From assembly GCA_947624575.1 (NCBI GenBank), contig CANQKY010000005.1, positions 1 to 42,832 of the forward strand: a stretch of 42,832 bases of DNA. The letters run 5' to 3'. Positions 15,224-25,534 of this stretch are shown here, piece after piece (positions within the stretch are counted from its first letter, which is position 1; each line of letters starts with the position of its first letter). The stretch is from an uncultured Clostridia bacterium (lineage in GTDB: Bacteria; Bacillota; Clostridia; Oscillospirales; Ruminococcaceae). The translations under genes were made by a program, and so were the position numbers. Under the pieces are notes generated by a model. The model did no database searches. It saw only the letters and a list, made by a program, of their open reading frames with translations, and was not told where the DNA came from.

Positions 15224-15694
15224 GTGCCGAGAAGAGGTCGAATCGCAAAAAGAGATGTATTGCCTGATCCGCTTTACAACTCGAAACTGGTTACCCGTCT
15301 GATCAACAGCGTTATGCTCGACGGCAAAAAGGGCGTAGCGCAGAAAATTGTGTACGGCGCATTTGGGATCGTGCAGGAGAAAACCGGCAAGGAGCCGCTG
15401 GACGCATTCCAGGAGGCGCTGGATAACATCATGCCGTCTTTGGAGGTCAAGGCTCGTCGGGTCGGCGGTGCCACCTATCAGGTTCCGATGGAGGTGCGGC
15501 CGGAGCGGCGGCAGACACTGGGTCTGCGCTGGCTGGTATCCTACTCCAGAAGCCGGAACGAGCGCACCATGCAGGAGCGTCTTGCAAACGAGATCATGGA
15601 CGCGCTCAACAACACCGGCGGCGCCGTGAAGAAGCGGGAGGACACCCACAAGATGGCGGAAGCCAACAAGGCGTTTGCCCATTACAGATTCTGA
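15224..15694 (+). CDS. rpsG: 30S ribosomal protein S7
   Basis: Primary 16S rRNA-binding protein of the small-subunit head, 156 residues, exactly the family length from the GTG start at 15224. That start is chosen because AAGGAGG lies 8 nt before it; an in-frame ATG at 15206 lies upstream of the Shine-Dalgarno sequence itself. The N-terminus PRRGRIAKR and the blocks [20 protein letters not shown] and RLANEIMDA are typical. The 129-bp gap after rpsL holds a perfect 12-bp palindrome GATGATATCATC (15191-15202) just before the ribosome binding site, which might be a leader structure for autoregulation by S7. Confidence 0.98.
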   Translation: MPRRGRIAKRDVLPDPLYNSKLVTRLINSVMLDGKKGVAQKIVYGAFGIVQEKTGKEPLDAFQEALDNIMPSLEVKARRVGGATYQVPMEVRPERRQTLGLRWLVSYSRSRNERTMQERLANEIMDALNNTGGAVKKREDTHKMAEANKAFAHYRF

Positions 15695-15769
15695 TCGTCA
15701 TAGTACGAATAAAATCTCGCTGTTTTGTGTATACCAATCAGATGAGAGCCATCATGTTAGGAGGAAGTT

Positions 15770-17851
15770 ATGGCAAGAGATGTATCGCTGGAGCTGACTC
15801 GTAATATCGGTATTATGGCGCACATCGACGCAGGTAAGACGACTACCACCGAACGCATTCTGTTCTACACCGGTATCAACCACAAGCTCGGTGAAGTGCA
15901 TGAGGGCGGCGCGACGATGGACTGGATGGAGCAGGAGCAGGAGCGTGGTATCACCATCACCTCCGCGGCTACCACCGCTTATTGGAACGGCCATAGAATC
16001 AATATTATCGACACACCGGGACACGTGGACTTCACCGTTGAGGTGGAACGCTCCCTGCGTGTACTGGACGGGTCAGTCACAGTATTTTGTGCCAAGGGCG
16101 GCGTAGAGCCTCAGTCTGAGACTGTATGGCGTCAGGCAGACAATTATCATGTACCCCGTATGGCATATGTCAACAAAATGGACATCATGGGCGCGGACTT
16201 TTACAATGTCGTGCAGATGATGCACGACCGCTTGAAGTGCAACGCGGTGCCGATCCAGCTCCCGATCGGGTCGGAGGATACCTTTAAGGGTATCGTCGAT
16301 CTGGTCGAGATGAAGGCATATGTCTATTACGACGATCTCGGAAAGGATATTCGGGTAGAGGATATCCCCGCCGACATGGTGGAGAAAGCGGAGGAATACC
16401 GCGCCGCCATGCTGGACGCGATCGCCGAGCAGGACGAAGACGTCCTGATGAAGTATCTGGAGGGTGAGGAGCTCACCGTTGAGGAGATCAAGAAGTGCAT
16501 TCGCATCGGCACCATTTCCAATGCGCTGGTACCGGTGGTGTGCGGCACCTCTTATCGGAACAAGGGCGTCCAGAAGCTGCTGGACGCGGTGGTGGACTAT
16601 ATGCCCGCTCCGACCGACGTTCCCGCCATCAAGGGCACCAATCCCGAAACCGGCGAGGAGGAGGATCGTCCCTCTTCGGACAGCGAGCCGTTCTCCGCGC
16701 TGGCATTCAAGATCGCAACCGACCCCTATGTCGGAAAGCTCTGTTTCTTCCGTGTCTATTCCGGTACGGTCAAGGCAGGCGCTTCGGTCTACAATTCCTC
16801 GAAGGACAACAACGAGAGAATGGGACGTATCCTGCAAATGCACAGTAACCACCGGAAGGATATCGAGGAGGTCTACGCCGGAGATATCGCGGCGGCTGTC
16901 GGACTGAAGAACACCGGCACCGGCGACACCCTCTGCGACGAGAAGCACCCGATCATTCTGGAGTCGATGGAGTTCCCCGAGCCGGTCATCAATCTGGCGA
17001 TCGAGCCCAAGACCAAGGCAGGTCAGGAAAAGATGGGCATCGCGCTGGCAAAGCTGGCGGAGGAGGACCCGACCTTCCGCACCTACACCAACGAGGAAAC
17101 AGGGCAGACCATCATCGCCGGTATGGGCGAGCTGCATCTGGAGATCATCGTTGACCGCCTGCTCCGTGAGTTCAAGGTGGAAGCGAATGTCGGTGCGCCG
17201 CAGGTTTCCTATAAGGAGACGATCCGCAGAAGCGCTGACGTCGATTTCAAGTACAAAAAGCAGACGGGCGGTTCCGGTCAGTACGCGCATGTTAAGATCA
17301 AGGTCGAGCCGAACGAGTCCGGCAAGGGCTACGAGTTTGTGAACTCGGTCACCGGCGGCAGCGTCCCGAAGGAGTATATTCCGGCGGTGGACGCCGGTAT
17401 CCAGGGCGCGATGCAGGCCGGTGTGCTGGCGGGCTATCAGGTTGTCGACGTGAGAGTGGAGCTGTATGACGGCTCCTATCATGAGGTGGACTCGTCCGAG
17501 ATGGCGTTTAAGATCGCCGGTTCGATGGCGTTTAAGGACGCGATGCGGAAGGCGGATCCGGTCATCATGGAGCCGATTATGAAGGTGGCGGTCATCGTCC
17601 CCGAGGAGTATATGGGCGATGTGATCGGTGACTTAAACTCCCGCCGTGGGCAGATTCAGGGTATGGACGCCCGTCCCGGCGCACAGCAGATCAATGCGTT
17701 TGTGCCGTTGTCCGAGATGTTCGGCTACTCCAATACGCTCCGTTCCAGAACACAGGGACGCGGTCAGTATTCGATGGAGCCGAGCCATTATACCGAGGTG
17801 CCGAAGTCCATTGCGGACGGCATCATCAGCGAAAAGAAGAAGGCCGACTAA
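15770..17851 (+). CDS. fusA: Translation elongation factor G
   Basis: Ribosomal translocase GTPase of 693 residues. G1 [15 protein letters not shown], switch [10 protein letters not shown] and G4 NKMD are near the N-terminus; the effector-loop region [12 protein letters not shown] is intact. Domains IV-V are recognisable by GGSGQYAHV and the C-terminal [20 protein letters not shown] block. AGGAGG lies 6 nt upstream of the ATG. Third gene of the str operon, followed by tuf after 38 bp. Confidence 0.98.
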   Translation: MARDVSLELTRNIGIMAHIDAGKTTTTERILFYTGINHKLGEVHEGGATMDWMEQEQERGITITSAATTAYWNGHRINIIDTPGHVDFTVEVERSLRVLDGSVTVFCAKGGVEPQSETVWRQADNYHVPRMAYVNKMDIMGADFYNVVQMMHDRLKCNAVPIQLPIGSEDTFKGIVDLVEMKAYVYYDDLGKDIRVEDIPADMVEKAEEYRAAMLDAIAEQDEDVLMKYLEGEELTVEEIKKCIRIGTISNALVPVVCGTSYRNKGVQKLLDAVVDYMPAPTDVPAIKGTNPETGEEEDRPSSDSEPFSALAFKIATDPYVGKLCFFRVYSGTVKAGASVYNSSKDNNERMGRILQMHSNHRKDIEEVYAGDIAAAVGLKNTGTGDTLCDEKHPIILESMEFPEPVINLAIEPKTKAGQEKMGIALAKLAEEDPTFRTYTNEETGQTIIAGMGELHLEIIVDRLLREFKVEANVGAPQVSYKETIRRSADVDFKYKKQTGGSGQYAHVKIKVEPNESGKGYEFVNSVTGGSVPKEYIPAVDAGIQGAMQAGVLAGYQVVDVRVELYDGSYHEVDSSEMAFKIAGSMAFKDAMRKADPVIMEPIMKVAVIVPEEYMGDVIGDLNSRRGQIQGMDARPGAQQINAFVPLSEMFGYSNTLRSRTQGRGQYSMEPSHYTEVPKSIADGIISEKKKAD

Positions 17852-17889
17852 GTCAGCTTCTTAAATAAAATTCTAAGGAGGAATTACCC

Positions 17890-19089
17890 ATGTCCAAAGC
17901 AAAGTTCGAGAGAAACAAGCCTCATGTCAACATCGGAACCATTGGTCACGTTGACCATGGCAAAACTACGCTGACTGCGGCAATCACCAAGACTCTGGGT
18001 CTGAAGGGTCAGGCGCAGTATGTCGATTATGCGAATATCGACAAGGCGCCGGAGGAAAGAGAGCGCGGTATCACCATCAATACCGCCCACGTGGAGTATG
18101 AGACCGATAAGCGTCACTATGCTCATGTTGACTGCCCGGGGCACGCCGACTATGTCAAGAACATGATCACCGGTGCTGCTCAGATGGACGGTGCGATTCT
18201 GGTCGTGTCCGCGGCTGACGGCCCGATGCCGCAGACCCGTGAGCATATCCTGCTGTCCCGTCAGGTCGGTGTTCCCTACATCGTCGTGTTCTTAAACAAG
18301 GCGGATCAGGTGGACGATCCTGAGCTGCTCGAGCTGGTCGAGATGGAAGTGCGCGATCTGCTGACCGAGTATGACTTCCCCGGCGACGATATTCCCATCA
18401 TCACCGGTTCTGCGCTCCAGACGCTCGAGGCGCCGGAGGATCTGAGCGATCCGGCATACAAGCCGATCCTTGACCTGATGGACGCTGTGGACGAGTATAT
18501 CCCGACTCCTGATCGTAAGGCGGACCTGCCGTTTTTGATGCCGGTCGAGGACGTGTTCACCATCACCGGACGCGGCACCGTTGCCACCGGCCGTGTGGAG
18601 AGAGGCCGTCTGAACCTCAACGACGAGGTCGAGATCATCGGTCTGACCGAGGAGCGCGCCAAGACCGTTGTAACCGGTATCGAGATGTTTCGGAAGCTGC
18701 TTGACTACGCCGAGGCGGGCGACAATATCGGCGCTCTGCTCCGCGGCGTTCAGAGAAATGAGATCGAGCGCGGTCAGGTTCTCTGCAAGCCCGGCAGTGT
18801 GCACCCCCACACCAAGTTCTCCGGTCAGGTCTATATCCTGAAGAAGGACGAGGGTGGCCGTCATACGCCGTTCTTCAACAACTATCGTCCGCAGTTCTAT
18901 TTCAGAACCACCGACGTGACCGGCGTGATCTCTCTGCCGGAGGGCGTTGAGATGTGCATGCCCGGCGATAACGTTGAGATCTCTGTGGAGCTGATCACCC
19001 CGATCGCAATCGAGGAAGGTCTCCGCTTCGCGATCCGCGAGGGCGGCCGTACCGTCGGCTCCGGCGTTGTCACCAAGATCAACGAGTAA
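17890..19089 (+). CDS. tuf: Translation elongation factor Tu
   Basis: GTPase of 399 residues that delivers aminoacyl-tRNA to the ribosome. G1 GHVDHGKTT, switch [11 protein letters not shown]4 NKAD (NKADQVDD) and G5 GSAL are intact; the effector region [13 protein letters not shown] is normal. AAGGAGG lies 8 nt before the ATG. It is the last gene of the operon and is closed by a strong terminator. Codon choice is strongly biased, as expected for a highly expressed gene. No S10-type ribosomal cluster follows. Confidence 0.98.
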   Translation: MSKAKFERNKPHVNIGTIGHVDHGKTTLTAAITKTLGLKGQAQYVDYANIDKAPEERERGITINTAHVEYETDKRHYAHVDCPGHADYVKNMITGAAQMDGAILVVSAADGPMPQTREHILLSRQVGVPYIVVFLNKADQVDDPELLELVEMEVRDLLTEYDFPGDDIPIITGSALQTLEAPEDLSDPAYKPILDLMDAVDEYIPTPDRKADLPFLMPVEDVFTITGRGTVATGRVERGRLNLNDEVEIIGLTEERAKTVVTGIEMFRKLLDYAEAGDNIGALLRGVQRNEIERGQVLCKPGSVHPHTKFSGQVYILKKDEGGRHTPFFNNYRPQFYFRTTDVTGVISLPEGVEMCMPGDNVEISVELITPIAIEEGLRFAIREGGRTVGSGVVTKINE

Positions 19090-19105
19090 GCCAAACCAAA
19101 CAAAC

Positions 19106-19140
19106 AAAACAGCCTGCGGAATATCCCGCAGGCTGTTTTT
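19106..19140 (+). terminator. Intrinsic terminator of the str operon
   Basis: A 14-bp stem (AAAACAGCCTGCGG at 19106-19119 with CCGCAGGCTGTTTT at 19126-19139), loop AATATC, and a T run. Confidence 0.95.
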
Positions 19141-19152
19141 ATGTCTACATAC

Positions 19153-19181
19153 TTGACCTGCCCCGGAAAAAGCGGTATACT
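19153..19181 (+). promoter_or_regulatory. Sigma-A promoter of the first dockerin gene
   Basis: TTGACC (19153-19158) and TATACT (19176-19181) with a 17-bp spacer, directly downstream of the tuf terminator and 55 bp before the start codon at 19237. Confidence 0.85.
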
Positions 19182-19236
19182 CAATAAAAGGAGTATATCC
19201 AATATGGCAAACACCGGACAAAAGGAGGAAAAACAT

Positions 19237-20646
19237 ATGAAAAAGAAAGCACTTTCTCTGGTCATGGCTCTCTGCCTGATGTTGACATTGTTTGGCGGCA
19301 GCCTTGGCGCGCTTCCCGCTGCGGCGGAGAACACGGACGCACTGTTTCGGTCCTATCCCTCGGCTGCCTGCTTCGATCAGCTTTGGGTAGGGGACATGGT
19401 GACCTTTGACTGCATGATACACGAAGTGGGAATGGAGCCGATTGCCGGCAATGCCATCACGATTTTGAGTGGCGATTGCGTGGAATTGGTCGATGCGAGT
19501 CAGGCGACAGACGAGTGGACAGCCCTTTCCTGCGTGAAGTCCGGTACTGCCGAGATACGGGTGCAAAGCACCGATTGGCAGGGCTATACAGGTGAGCGCA
19601 CCTTCACCCTCACGATGTCCGAGCGTCCTGCCGACCGCCCCGTGAATGTGATCCGTAACTGCCCCGATCTGCTTCACTTTAAGCTGGGTGACGCGGGATC
19701 CAAACTGAAAGAAGCGGTCATCGGCAAAATTCAGATGGAGAATTTAAGCTACGGCGTGGCGCCTGTCGATGTGAGAGATTCGGGCGGACTTGCGCTGACC
19801 GAGGGCTGCTCGGATCTGCTGTGGTTCGGCGGCGGCAAGGGCGGTCCCGGCGCGCAGTTTGTGGCGGACGACCGCCGCTGTGACTATGTGGGCTCCTGGG
19901 ACACCGGTATGTTCGAGGACAGTACCTTTTTCCGTTCCGGCAGCTTTGAGATGCAGCCGGTTTATCAGGGTCAGACCTTCGGCGCACCGATCAAGGTGAT
20001 CGTGGACGCGCCCGCTGTCACCCATAACGCGCCTGCTGCCGTCAAACCGGAGGACAGCATTCGATTGGAGACAACGCTGGTCGGCACGAATGTCACCAAT
20101 CAGCCGCTTAGTGCTTATGCCGAGGCGCTGGAGCATGATACCGATACGAACTACTGGTTTTCTCCCGCGTTTGGAGAAAATTGGGACGAGTGGATCATCA
20201 ACTACCAGCCCCGCATTGAGGTGATCGAGGGGCAGGAGCTGGTGACGGTCAGCGATGTGGAGAACGAAAACACCCTTTCGGCAGCCGAGACCCTCACCTT
20301 CCACGGGCTTGGCACCGTTCGTTTGAAGATCACCTATCATCAGATCAATACCTGCGGCATGAATCTGTCCTATTACGATTCCGATACCGGAGAGAGCGTT
20401 TTTCGGGATAATCGGTATCACCCCGAGCAGATCGTCACCATACAGGTGACCGAAAACGGGGAGCCGGTTCTGCTGCCCGGTGATATCGACGGGAGCGGGA
20501 AGGTGGAAGTGACCGACGCGCTGGCGATCCTCCGCATGGCGGTGGGGCTCACCGCACCGACTGCCAACGCCGATCTGGACGGTATAAACGGCGTGACCGT
20601 GGCAGACGCACTGACAGCCCTCCGCATCGCCGTAGGACTGAGCTGA
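19237..20646 (+). CDS. Secreted dockerin type I protein, N-terminal region unknown
   Basis: Protein of 469 residues with a signal peptide (about 1-27, ending PAAAE). The ATG at 19237 is chosen for the AAAGGAGG 8 nt upstream. Residues about 28-405 contain beta-rich, Ig-like stretches (for example AEIRVQSTDWQGYTGERTFTLTM) and no catalytic motif I recognise. The C-terminus (about 412-469) is a type I dockerin with two calcium-loop repeats, DIDGSGKVEVTDALAILR and DLDGINGVTVADALTALR. Dockerins bind cohesins on scaffoldins, so the protein may be displayed in a cell-surface complex, though no cohesin gene is in the window. It is monocistronic, with its own promoter and terminator. Confidence 0.85.
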   Translation: MKKKALSLVMALCLMLTLFGGSLGALPAAAENTDALFRSYPSAACFDQLWVGDMVTFDCMIHEVGMEPIAGNAITILSGDCVELVDASQATDEWTALSCVKSGTAEIRVQSTDWQGYTGERTFTLTMSERPADRPVNVIRNCPDLLHFKLGDAGSKLKEAVIGKIQMENLSYGVAPVDVRDSGGLALTEGCSDLLWFGGGKGGPGAQFVADDRRCDYVGSWDTGMFEDSTFFRSGSFEMQPVYQGQTFGAPIKVIVDAPAVTHNAPAAVKPEDSIRLETTLVGTNVTNQPLSAYAEALEHDTDTNYWFSPAFGENWDEWIINYQPRIEVIEGQELVTVSDVENENTLSAAETLTFHGLGTVRLKITYHQINTCGMNLSYYDSDTGESVFRDNRYHPEQIVTIQVTENGEPVLLPGDIDGSGKVEVTDALAILRMAVGLTAPTANADLDGINGVTVADALTALRIAVGLS

Positions 20647-20688
20647 CAGCTTGTCTCCCAGACACACAATTCAATTTGCTTGGAAGGC

Positions 20689-20732
20689 TTTGAATCCCTC
20701 CACCATGCGATAGCATGGCGGAGGGATTCAAA
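20689..20732. repeat. 20-bp hairpin related to the dispersed palindromic repeats
   Basis: Arms at 20689-20708 (starting TTTGAATCCCTCC) and 20713-20732 (ending GGAGGGATTCAAA) are inverted with a single mismatch and a GATA loop. The ends GAATCCCTCC/GGAGGGATTC and the CCATGC core resemble the copies at 14046-14370 and 28141-28226. There is no T tract, so it is not a normal terminator. Confidence 0.75.
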
Positions 20733-20770
20733 CACCACTAGCTTTCTGAAACTCGCAAGATTGGATCAAC

Positions 20771-20812
20771 AGAACACCCTGTCCGGTCGGACAGGGTGTT
20801 CTGTTTATTTTT
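20771..20812 (+). terminator. Intrinsic terminator after the first dockerin gene
   Basis: A perfect 14-bp stem (AGAACACCCTGTCC at 20771-20784 with GGACAGGGTGTTCT at 20789-20802), loop GGTC, followed by GTTTATTTTT. Confidence 0.92.
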
Positions 20813-20860
20813 CCGGTTTCATATAGTAAAAAGAGACAAGTTGCACGGGAGTGACGCTGT

Positions 20861-23512
20861 ATGGAACGCACAAAACGGGATTACGCGGAGGGGAATCCGC
20901 CCAGTACGCCGGAAGGCGGATTAAGCGAATGGGAAGCGGCGGCGCGGCAGAGGACATACGGGTCAAACCGGCTGCCGCAGAAAAAACCGCCCTCGGCACT
21001 GCGGGTGTTCGCGGGGCAGTTTCGCGATGTCATGGTGCTGATTTTGCTTGTCTGCACCGTTATTTCCCTGCTGATGGGGGAGTATGCCGAGGCTGTCACG
21101 GTGGCAGTGCTGGTTTTGCTCAATGCGCTGCTGGGCTTTTTGCAGGAGCGCCGCACCGAGCGGACCCTACAGGCATTGGCAGAGCTTTCAGCGCCCACCG
21201 CGCGAGTGCGGCGGGAGGGGGAAGTGCAGGTCATACCCGCCGATGAGGTGACGGTGGGCGACCTGCTTCTGCTCGAAGCGGGCGACCGCATTCCCGCTGA
21301 TGCGGCGGTTTTGCAGGGGTTCGGGCTGTCTGCCGATGAATCCCTTTTGACCGGCGAATCGGAGGAAGTTCCAAAAGAGGAAGGGACTGCCCTTTACGCC
21401 GGTACCGTGCTGCTCAAAGGTCATGGCAGGGCGGTGGTGACCGCCATTGGCGAAAAAAGCAAAATGGGGCAGATCGCCGCCATGCTGGGTCAGGTGGAGG
21501 AACCGCCCACGCCCTTGCAGGAGCAGTTAAAGCGTTTGGGGCGGATCATAGCGATAGGCTGCCTTGCCGCCTGCGCACTGGTCAGTGTGCTGGGTCTGCT
21601 GCGGGGCGAGGAGCCGCTGCAAATGCTGTTGACCGGCATCTCCCTTGCGGTGGCGGCGGTGCCGGAGGGACTGCCTGCGATCGTCACCGTCACGCTGGCG
21701 CTGGGCGTGCGCCGCATGGCAAAAAAGCGCGCGCTGGTGCGAAAGCTCTATGCGGTGGAAACCCTCGGCTGTACCACCGTGATCTGTGCCGATAAGACCG
21801 GCACTCTGACCGAAAACCGCATGGCGGTCGCGGTGGTGCGGCTCCCCGATGCCGAGCTGACCGTCACGCCGTCCGGCGAGCAGACGGTGTTTCGCTGCGG
21901 CGGTGCGCCCGCCTCGGTGCGCACTCACCCGCAGTTATTGCCGATCCTGCTCACTGCCGCGCTTTGCAATCACGCCTCCCTTTCCTTCCCGAACGGCACG
22001 CCGCCCCATCGGGACCGTGCCGCCCGTCTCCCTCTTACCGGCGCAAGGGAGGAGGGGGAGCCTACCGAGACCGCCTTGCTTCGGCTGGCAGCCGAGAACG
22101 GGATATTCCCGCAGGAGCTGGCGGAGAAAAACACCCGTGTCGCGGAGCAGCCCTTTGACAGCGAGCGGAAGCGTATGTCGGTCTGCACGGTCGATCAAGC
22201 CGGACGGAAAACGCTTTGGGTCAAGGGCGCGGCGGAGCAGGTCCTGCCGCTTTGCACCCGCATCAAAACGCCGGACGGCAGCCGCCCGCTGGAAGACGCC
22301 GAGCGAAAGGGACAGCTTACACTCTGCGATACCATGTCGGAACAGGGGCTGCGGGTGCTGGCATTTGCCCTGCGTACCGACCCCGAGGATCAAACGGAGC
22401 AGGGGCTTACCTTTCTCGGCTTTATGGGTCTTTACGATCCGCCCCGCCCCGATGCGGCGCAGGCGGTGGCGGACTGCCGCCGCGCCGGTATCCGTGTGGT
22501 CATGATCACCGGTGACCACCCCAAAACGGCAAAGGCGGTTGCCAAAAAGCTCGCGATCTGTGACGAGAACGATCGGGTCTGCACCGGCGCTCAGCTGCAA
22601 AAAATGGACGATGAGACGCTTTGCCGCACAGTATCGGACTGTCGGGTTTATGCGCGGGTGACGCCGGCGGATAAACTGCGGTTGGTGACCGCCTTGCAGA
22701 AAACCGGTGCGGTGGTCGCCATGACAGGGGACGGCGTGAATGACGCGCCCGCCATTCGCCGCGCCGACATTGGCGTTGCCATGGGGGAAAACGGTACCGA
22801 TGTGGCACGCTCCGCCGCCGACATGGTGCTGACCGACGACCGCTTTTCCACCATCGTCGCCGCCGTGCGGGAGGGCAGGGCAATCTATGCCAATATGCGG
22901 AAATTTATCCGGTATCTGCTTTCCTGCAATCTGGGTGAGGTGCTCACCATGCTGCTGGCAATGCTGATGGGAATGCCGACGCCGCTGCTGCCGATCCACA
23001 TTCTTTTGATGAACCTGCTGACCGACGGTCTGCCCGCACTGGCGCTTGCGGTCGAGCCGCCCGAGGAGCGGGTGATGAGCCGCCGCCCCCGCCGGAGAGG
23101 GGAAAGCGTTTTTTCACACGGCATGGGCGGCGATATCCTGCTGCGGGGCTGTCTGATCGGGCTGTCGGCGCTGGCGTCCTTTGTCTTTCTGCTCTCGGCG
23201 GGAGGCGGTCTTGCCGCCGCACGGACCGGCGCTTTTTTGACCCTCAATATCGCGCAGCTCTGCCATGTGTTCGAGTGCAGCAGAGAGGACGGCTCTCTGC
23301 TTTCGTTCAGCCTCCGGCGAAATCCACGGCTGACCGGCTCGGTACTGCTGTCGCTTTTGCTGATCTTCTGTGCGCTCTATCTGCCGCCGGTCGCCGCCTT
23401 GACCGGACTCATTCCGCTCACCCTGTCCCAGACGGCGGCGGTGTGGTGTACGGCACTTGCCGTACCGGTCGCGGTGGCGGTATTCCGGCTTCTGGAACGG
23501 AAACGGAAATAA
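20861..23512 (+). CDS. P-type ATPase, P2A Ca2+-transporting type
   Basis: Membrane cation pump of 883 residues. The phosphorylated Asp is Asp311 in DKTGTLTEN; the actuator motif LTGES is at about 163-167, and the hinge TGDGVNDAPA is present. Ion-site motifs fit Ca2+ pumps: PEGLP in M4 (268-272), NLGE in M5 and NLLTDGLPALAL in M6. The P2A assignment rests on these; Mn2+ transport cannot be excluded. The N-terminal domain before M1 is short and begins with the typical cation-ATPase GLSEWEAAARQRTYGSN pattern. The start ATG has GGGAGTGA 6 nt upstream. No terminator is evident before the next promoter. Confidence 0.92.
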   Translation: MERTKRDYAEGNPPSTPEGGLSEWEAAARQRTYGSNRLPQKKPPSALRVFAGQFRDVMVLILLVCTVISLLMGEYAEAVTVAVLVLLNALLGFLQERRTERTLQALAELSAPTARVRREGEVQVIPADEVTVGDLLLLEAGDRIPADAAVLQGFGLSADESLLTGESEEVPKEEGTALYAGTVLLKGHGRAVVTAIGEKSKMGQIAAMLGQVEEPPTPLQEQLKRLGRIIAIGCLAACALVSVLGLLRGEEPLQMLLTGISLAVAAVPEGLPAIVTVTLALGVRRMAKKRALVRKLYAVETLGCTTVICADKTGTLTENRMAVAVVRLPDAELTVTPSGEQTVFRCGGAPASVRTHPQLLPILLTAALCNHASLSFPNGTPPHRDRAARLPLTGAREEGEPTETALLRLAAENGIFPQELAEKNTRVAEQPFDSERKRMSVCTVDQAGRKTLWVKGAAEQVLPLCTRIKTPDGSRPLEDAERKGQLTLCDTMSEQGLRVLAFALRTDPEDQTEQGLTFLGFMGLYDPPRPDAAQAVADCRRAGIRVVMITGDHPKTAKAVAKKLAICDENDRVCTGAQLQKMDDETLCRTVSDCRVYARVTPADKLRLVTALQKTGAVVAMTGDGVNDAPAIRRADIGVAMGENGTDVARSAADMVLTDDRFSTIVAAVREGRAIYANMRKFIRYLLSCNLGEVLTMLLAMLMGMPTPLLPIHILLMNLLTDGLPALALAVEPPEERVMSRRPRRRGESVFSHGMGGDILLRGCLIGLSALASFVFLLSAGGGLAAARTGAFLTLNIAQLCHVFECSREDGSLLSFSLRRNPRLTGSVLLSLLLIFCALYLPPVAALTGLIPLTLSQTAAVWCTALAVPVAVAVFRLLERKRK

Positions 23513-23536
23513 TTGCACATTATTTATAAATTTTCA

Positions 23537-23566
23537 TTGTCATGACTGTACTTTTTGTGGTATACT
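23537..23566 (+). promoter_or_regulatory. Sigma-A promoter of pyk
   Basis: TTGTCA (23537-23542) and TATACT (23561-23566) with an 18-bp spacer, 34 bp before the start codon. Confidence 0.8.
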
Positions 23567-23600
23567 GAAAAAAAGCGCCCAGCGCAAAGGGGAGGAAGTT

Positions 23601-25352
23601 ATGAGAAAAACCAAGATCATCTGTACGCTCGGTCCGTCCACCGATGACGAGGCAGTGCTTCGCGCACTGATGCAAAACGGTATGAATGTCGCCCGCTTCA
23701 ACTTTTCCCACCAGACCCACCCGGAGCATAAAAAACGGTTCGACACTCTGGTGCGCCTGCGGGAGGAGCTAAACCTCCCGATCGCCGCCTTGCTGGACAC
23801 CAAGGGCCCCGAAATTCGGCTGGGCGATTTTGAAAACGGCAAGATCGAGCTGCATGAGGGGGACGCCTTCACCCTGACCACCGAGCCGATCCTCGGCAAC
23901 GAAAAGCGTGCCTCGGTCACCTTTGCCGGACTGCCGGCAGACGTGTCGGTCGGCACCCGTATTTTGATCGACGACGGTCTGATCGAGATGAAGGCGACCG
24001 CCGTGCGGGATACCGAGATCGACTGTATCGTGACAAACGGCGGGCCCGTCTCGAACCACAAGGGGGTCAATGTACCTGGGGTCACCCTCTCAATGCCCTT
24101 TATCAGTGAGCAGGACGAGCGGGACATCTGCTTCGGCGTGCAGACCGGCTTTGATTTTATCGCGGCGTCCTTTACCCGCTCGGCGGACGATATTCGGGCG
24201 ATCCGGCGGATCCTCACCAGAGAGCATTGCGACTGGATGCGGATCATTGCCAAAATCGAGAATGCCGACGGCGTCAACAATATCGACGAGATCCTCCGCG
24301 TGGCGGACGGCATCATGGTCGCTCGGGGCGATATGGGCGTTGAGATCCCGATGGAAGATGTGCCGATCCTCCAGAAAAAGCTGATCCTCAAGGCGTATAA
24401 CGCCGGAAAGCTGGTCATCACCGCCACCCAGATGCTCGATTCGATGATGAAAAATCCCCGTCCGACCCGTGCCGAGTCCACCGATGTGGCAAACGCCATC
24501 TATGACGGCACCAGCGCCATCATGCTATCGGGCGAGACGGCGGCAGGCAAGTATCCGGTGGAGTCGCTGATCACCATGGCGCAGATCGCCACCCGCACCG
24601 AGGCGGATATCGACTACCGCAAGCGGTTTGCCAACCGCGAGATGAACGAAGCGCCCCATGTCACCAATGCGATCTCCCATGCGACCGTCAGCGCCGCGCA
24701 TGACCTCGGCGCCAGCGCGATCATCACCGTCACCAAATCGGGCGACACGGCGCGTATGATCAGCAAGTACCGCCCGAGCACGCCGATCATCGGCTGTACC
24801 TTCGTCCCCCGCGTGCTGCGGCAGATGAACCTCTCCTGGGGTGTGGTTCCGGTTGAGGTGGAGGAAAAACGGGACACCGACGAGCTGTTCGATCATGCGG
24901 TGGAATGCGCGCTTCGGGACGGCGCGGTACATACCAGCGATCTGGTGGTCATCACCGCCGGCATTCCGCTGGGCGTGTCCGGTACCACCAATATGCTGAA
25001 GGTCCATGTGGTGGGCGATATCCTCATCAAAGGCACCGGCGTGACCGACGGTACCGTTCATGCGACCTTATGCGTGGCGCATGACGAGGAAGCGGCACTC
25101 CGCCAGTTCCAGAGCGGCGATATTCTGGTGGTGCCGCAGGTGACCAAAAAGATGCTCGATCTGGTGCGGTATGCCTCCGGCATCATCACCGAGGCGGGCG
25201 GCAGCGAGACGATGGCGGAGATCGTGGGACGGGCGATGGAGATTCCCGTCATCATCGGTGCGGAGCACGCGACCGACCTGCTGAAAAACGGCATTTCGGT
25301 GCTGCTCGACGCCAAAAACGGGATCGTTTCGAACGAGGACACCGGCGCCTGA
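23601..25352 (+). CDS. pyk: Pyruvate kinase with C-terminal PEP-utilising-like domain
   Basis: Converts PEP and ADP to pyruvate and ATP at the end of glycolysis. 583 residues, the long form typical of Bacilli and Clostridia. The ATG at 23601 has GGGGAGG 6 nt upstream. Catalytic and binding motifs are intact: RFNFSH, KGPEIRLG, IIAKIENADGVNNIDEIL with the active-site Lys, MVARGDMGVEIP, and TATQMLDSMMKNPRPTRAE. The extra C-terminal domain (about 505-583) resembles the phosphohistidine domain of PEP-utilising enzymes, but the TSHAA motif of the Bacillus enzymes reads ETMAE, so the His is missing and the domain should be structural or regulatory only. Confidence 0.96.
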   Translation: MRKTKIICTLGPSTDDEAVLRALMQNGMNVARFNFSHQTHPEHKKRFDTLVRLREELNLPIAALLDTKGPEIRLGDFENGKIELHEGDAFTLTTEPILGNEKRASVTFAGLPADVSVGTRILIDDGLIEMKATAVRDTEIDCIVTNGGPVSNHKGVNVPGVTLSMPFISEQDERDICFGVQTGFDFIAASFTRSADDIRAIRRILTREHCDWMRIIAKIENADGVNNIDEILRVADGIMVARGDMGVEIPMEDVPILQKKLILKAYNAGKLVITATQMLDSMMKNPRPTRAESTDVANAIYDGTSAIMLSGETAAGKYPVESLITMAQIATRTEADIDYRKRFANREMNEAPHVTNAISHATVSAAHDLGASAIITVTKSGDTARMISKYRPSTPIIGCTFVPRVLRQMNLSWGVVPVEVEEKRDTDELFDHAVECALRDGAVHTSDLVVITAGIPLGVSGTTNMLKVHVVGDILIKGTGVTDGTVHATLCVAHDEEAALRQFQSGDILVVPQVTKKMLDLVRYASGIITEAGGSETMAEIVGRAMEIPVIIGAEHATDLLKNGISVLLDAKNGIVSNEDTGA

Positions 25353-25391
25353 AGATTTCTTCGAAATTTTCACAAAATCGTTTCGGAACTA

Positions 25392-25420
25392 TTGACAAAA
25401 TTCGTGTAGACTGTTATAAT
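25392..25420 (+). promoter_or_regulatory. Consensus sigma-A promoter of the dockerin-GH18 unit
   Basis: Perfect TTGACA (25392-25397) and perfect TATAAT (25415-25420) with a 17-bp spacer. The transcript would have a leader of about 108 nt (to 25534) with several short possible stems but no terminator that I can see. Confidence 0.92.
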
Positions 25421-25534
25421 GACAGTACCATTCACAAGTAGGCCGATTCCCGATTGGGACAAACTGTTCCGCACCCGAAACGGCGGGCGTTTTGATCGAC
25501 CTGAGTGAAAATATGCAAAAAAGGGAGTATGATT

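Noticed and set aside
18292..19677. 461-codon frame on the minus strand opposite tuf and the dockerin gene
   Set aside because: Crosses two unrelated genes and the tuf terminator; no ribosome binding site or family motif.
20689..20732. Terminator of the first dockerin gene
   Set aside because: Strong hairpin but no T tract; a proper terminator follows at 20771-20812.
25421..25534. Riboswitch in the 108-nt leader of the dockerin-GH18 unit
   Set aside because: Only short scattered stems and no terminator or sequestered ribosome binding site; no known class recognised.
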